A DNA stretch of 6,314 bases from Micrococcales bacterium (GTDB lineage: Bacteria; Actinomycetota; Actinomycetes; Actinomycetales; Dermatophilaceae). The notes under the pieces are model-generated. The model searched no databases and was not told where the DNA came from. It saw only the letters and a list, made by a program, of their open reading frames with translations. How positions within the stretch are numbered: position 1 is the first letter of the stretch; each line of letters opens with the position of its first letter. The position numbers and the translations under genes are program-made. Location: the NCBI GenBank assembly GCA_003157445.1, contig PMJN01000160.1, forward strand, positions 1-6,314. Reading direction: 5' to 3'. Below, one piece after another: positions 4,686 to 6,314 of this stretch.

Positions 4686-6314
4686 TCAGAAGCGCGCTGG
4701 CTCGCGGTAGACGCCCCAGATGTCGCGCAAGGCGTTGCAGATCTCGCCCAGGGTGGCCTCTGCCCGAACAGCGTCGAGCATGGCAGGGACCATGTTCTCC
4801 GACGTGGCGGCGACCTCGATCAGGTGGCGGACCGCAGCAACGACGGTGGCCTCGTCACGGGCGGCCCTGCGGGCGGTTAGTGTGCTCACCTGGTCCAGCT
4901 CGACCTCGTGGCTGACTCGCAGGATCTCCAGCTCTTTGCTGACCGACTCGGTGTGACAGTTGACACCGACCACCTTCTTCTCACCCTTCTCCAGGGCGAT
5001 CTGGTAGGTGAATGCCGCGTCAGCAATCTCGGACATGAACCAACCGTCCTCGATGCCGCGCAGGATGCCCGAGGTCATGGGACCGAACGGGTGCGCCACC
5101 TCGCCGTCCGGACCCGGTTTACGGCCCAGCTCCCCCATGGCCCGAATCTTGTCGAAGATCGCTTCCGCGTCGGCCTCGATCCGGTCGGTGAGGGCCTCCA
5201 CGAACCACGAGCCACCCAAAGGGTCTGCGACGTTAACGACGCCGGTTTCCTCCATGATCACCTGTTGGGTGCGCAGTGCCACCTCGGCCGACTGTTCGGT
5301 CGGCAGGGCCAGGGTCTCGTCCAGCGCGTTGGTGTGCAGCGAGTTCGTGCCACCCAAGACCGCGGCCAACGCCTGGACCGCGGTACGTACGACGTTGTTG
5401 AGCGGCTGTTGGGCCGTGAGCGAAACACCGGCAGTCTGTGTGTGGAAGCGCAGCCACTGCGCCTTGTCAGTCTTGGCGCCATAGGTCTCACGCATCCACC
5501 GGGCCCAGATCCTGCGGGCAGCGCGGAACTTGGCGATCTCCTCGAAGAAGTCGAGATGACTGTCAAAGAAGAAGGACAGACCAGGGGCGAAGACATCGAC
5601 GTCCAGGCCTCGGGACAGCCCCAGCTCCACGTAGCCGAAACCGTCGGCGAGGGTGAATGCCAGCTCCTGGGCGGCCGTGGCACCGGCCTCGCGGATGTGG
5701 TAACCCGAAACCGACAAGGGCTTGTATGCCGGGATGTTGACCGAGCAGTACTCCATCAGATCGCCGATCAGGCGCAGATGGGGCTCTGGCTCGAACAGCC
5801 ACTCCTTCTGGGCGATGTACTCCTTGAAGATGTCGGTCTGCAAGGTGCCATTCAAGACACCGGGGTCGACTCCCTGTCGTTCTGCAGCCACGATGTACAT
5901 ACAGAACACGGGTACCGCCGGCCCGCTGATCGTCATCGAGGTGGTGACCTTGTCCAGAGGTATGTCCTTGAACAAGATCTCCATGTCGGCGGCCGAGTCG
6001 ATGGCCACACCGCAGTGACCCACCTCACCCAGGCTCAGGGACTCATCGGAGTCGCGACCCATCAGCGTCGGCATGTCGAAGGCAACGCTCAGGCCGCCGC
6101 CACCGCGATTCAGGATCATCTTGTATCGCTCATTGGTCTGCTCGGCATTGCCGAAGCCGGCGAACTGCCGGATCGTCCAGGGGCGTCCGCGATGCCCGGT
6201 GGCGTGCAGCCCGCGAGTGAAGGGGTACTCCCCCGGCCAGCCAATCCGCTCGAAACCCGGGATGGCCGCCTCCTCTTCGGAGTCTCTTGGCCCATAGACG
6301 GGATCAACCTGCAC
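4686..6314 (-). CDS. icmA: Isobutyryl-CoA mutase large subunit (5'-truncated by window edge)
   Basis: This is the substrate-binding alpha chain of the B12-dependent mutase that interconverts isobutyryl-CoA and n-butyryl-CoA, linking valine catabolism with fatty-acid and polyketide precursors in the cytoplasm. The frame is open to the window edge (its first visible codon, GTG, is internal). By comparison with Streptomyces IcmA (about 566 aa, from memory) some 30 residues are missing. The 542 visible residues cover the mutase TIM-barrel domain and end in DIWGVYREPARF. There is no C-terminal DxHxxG cobalamin domain, as expected when a separate small subunit (IcmB) binds B12. Two positions distinguish ICM from methylmalonyl-CoA mutase (MCM). 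RQFAGFGNA has Phe51 (codon 6164-6162) where MCM has Tyr89, and EYIAQKEW has Gln169 (5810-5808) where MCM has Arg207. The catalytic-site histidine is in SGYHIREAGA (His206, 5699-5697). The other named relatives (MCM, 2-hydroxyisobutyryl-CoA mutase, ethylmalonyl-CoA mutase) fit these residues less well. No icmB follows. Confidence 0.88.
   Translation of the reverse strand: MQVDPVYGPRDSEEEAAIPGFERIGWPGEYPFTRGLHATGHRGRPWTIRQFAGFGNAEQTNERYKMILNRGGGGLSVAFDMPTLMGRDSDESLSLGEVGHCGVAIDSAADMEILFKDIPLDKVTTSMTISGPAVPVFCMYIVAAERQGVDPGVLNGTLQTDIFKEYIAQKEWLFEPEPHLRLIGDLMEYCSVNIPAYKPLSVSGYHIREAGATAAQELAFTLADGFGYVELGLSRGLDVDVFAPGLSFFFDSHLDFFEEIAKFRAARRIWARWMRETYGAKTDKAQWLRFHTQTAGVSLTAQQPLNNVVRTAVQALAAVLGGTNSLHTNALDETLALPTEQSAEVALRTQQVIMEETGVVNVADPLGGSWFVEALTDRIEADAEAIFDKIRAMGELGRKPGPDGEVAHPFGPMTSGILRGIEDGWFMSEIADAAFTYQIALEKGEKKVVGVNCHTESVSKELEILRVSHEVELDQVSTLTARRAARDEATVVAAVRHLIEVAATSENMVPAMLDAVRAEATLGEICNALRDIWGVYREPARF

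Overview
The window is GC-rich DNA from an actinomycete (Actinomycetota). This rests on the strong GC bias of third codon positions, GTG starts, an isobutyryl-CoA mutase large subunit of the Streptomyces IcmA type, and a YbbN-like thioredoxin/TPR protein of actinobacterial style. I cannot name the genus. Six protein-coding genes fill nearly the whole window. I saw no tRNA, rRNA, CRISPR array, insertion sequence or phage gene.

Layout. Positions 1-1356 (+) hold the 3' four-fifths of pgm (phosphoglucomutase), whose start lies outside the window. It converges, with a single base between stop codons, on a small TfoX/Sxy-like gene (1358-1702, -). All remaining genes are on the minus strand. Read in the direction of transcription they are: icmA (6314 to 4686, start outside the window); a 143-nt gap; a two-span membrane protein (4542 to 3889); a single-span membrane-anchored protein (3892 to 2708) overlapping its predecessor by ATGA; after 29 nt a co-chaperone YbbN-like gene (2678 to 1770); and after 67 nt the TfoX-like gene, which may have its own promoter.

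How the genes may work together. Pgm interconverts glucose 1- and 6-phosphate. IcmA, with a B12-binding partner that is not encoded here, interconverts isobutyryl-CoA and n-butyryl-CoA. The middle three genes look like one transcription unit: two envelope proteins that I cannot assign to a named family, plus a cytoplasmic holdase-like protein that has lost the redox cysteines of E. coli YbbN/CnoX. A shared job at the membrane is an inference from order and coupling only.

The least ordinary feature is in the 394-aa membrane protein. Its cytoplasmic N-terminus consists of three tandem copies of an 18-residue unit (54-nt DNA repeats) running directly into the membrane helix. No clear new defence or mobile system is visible; most of the window reads as chromosomal housekeeping and envelope genes.
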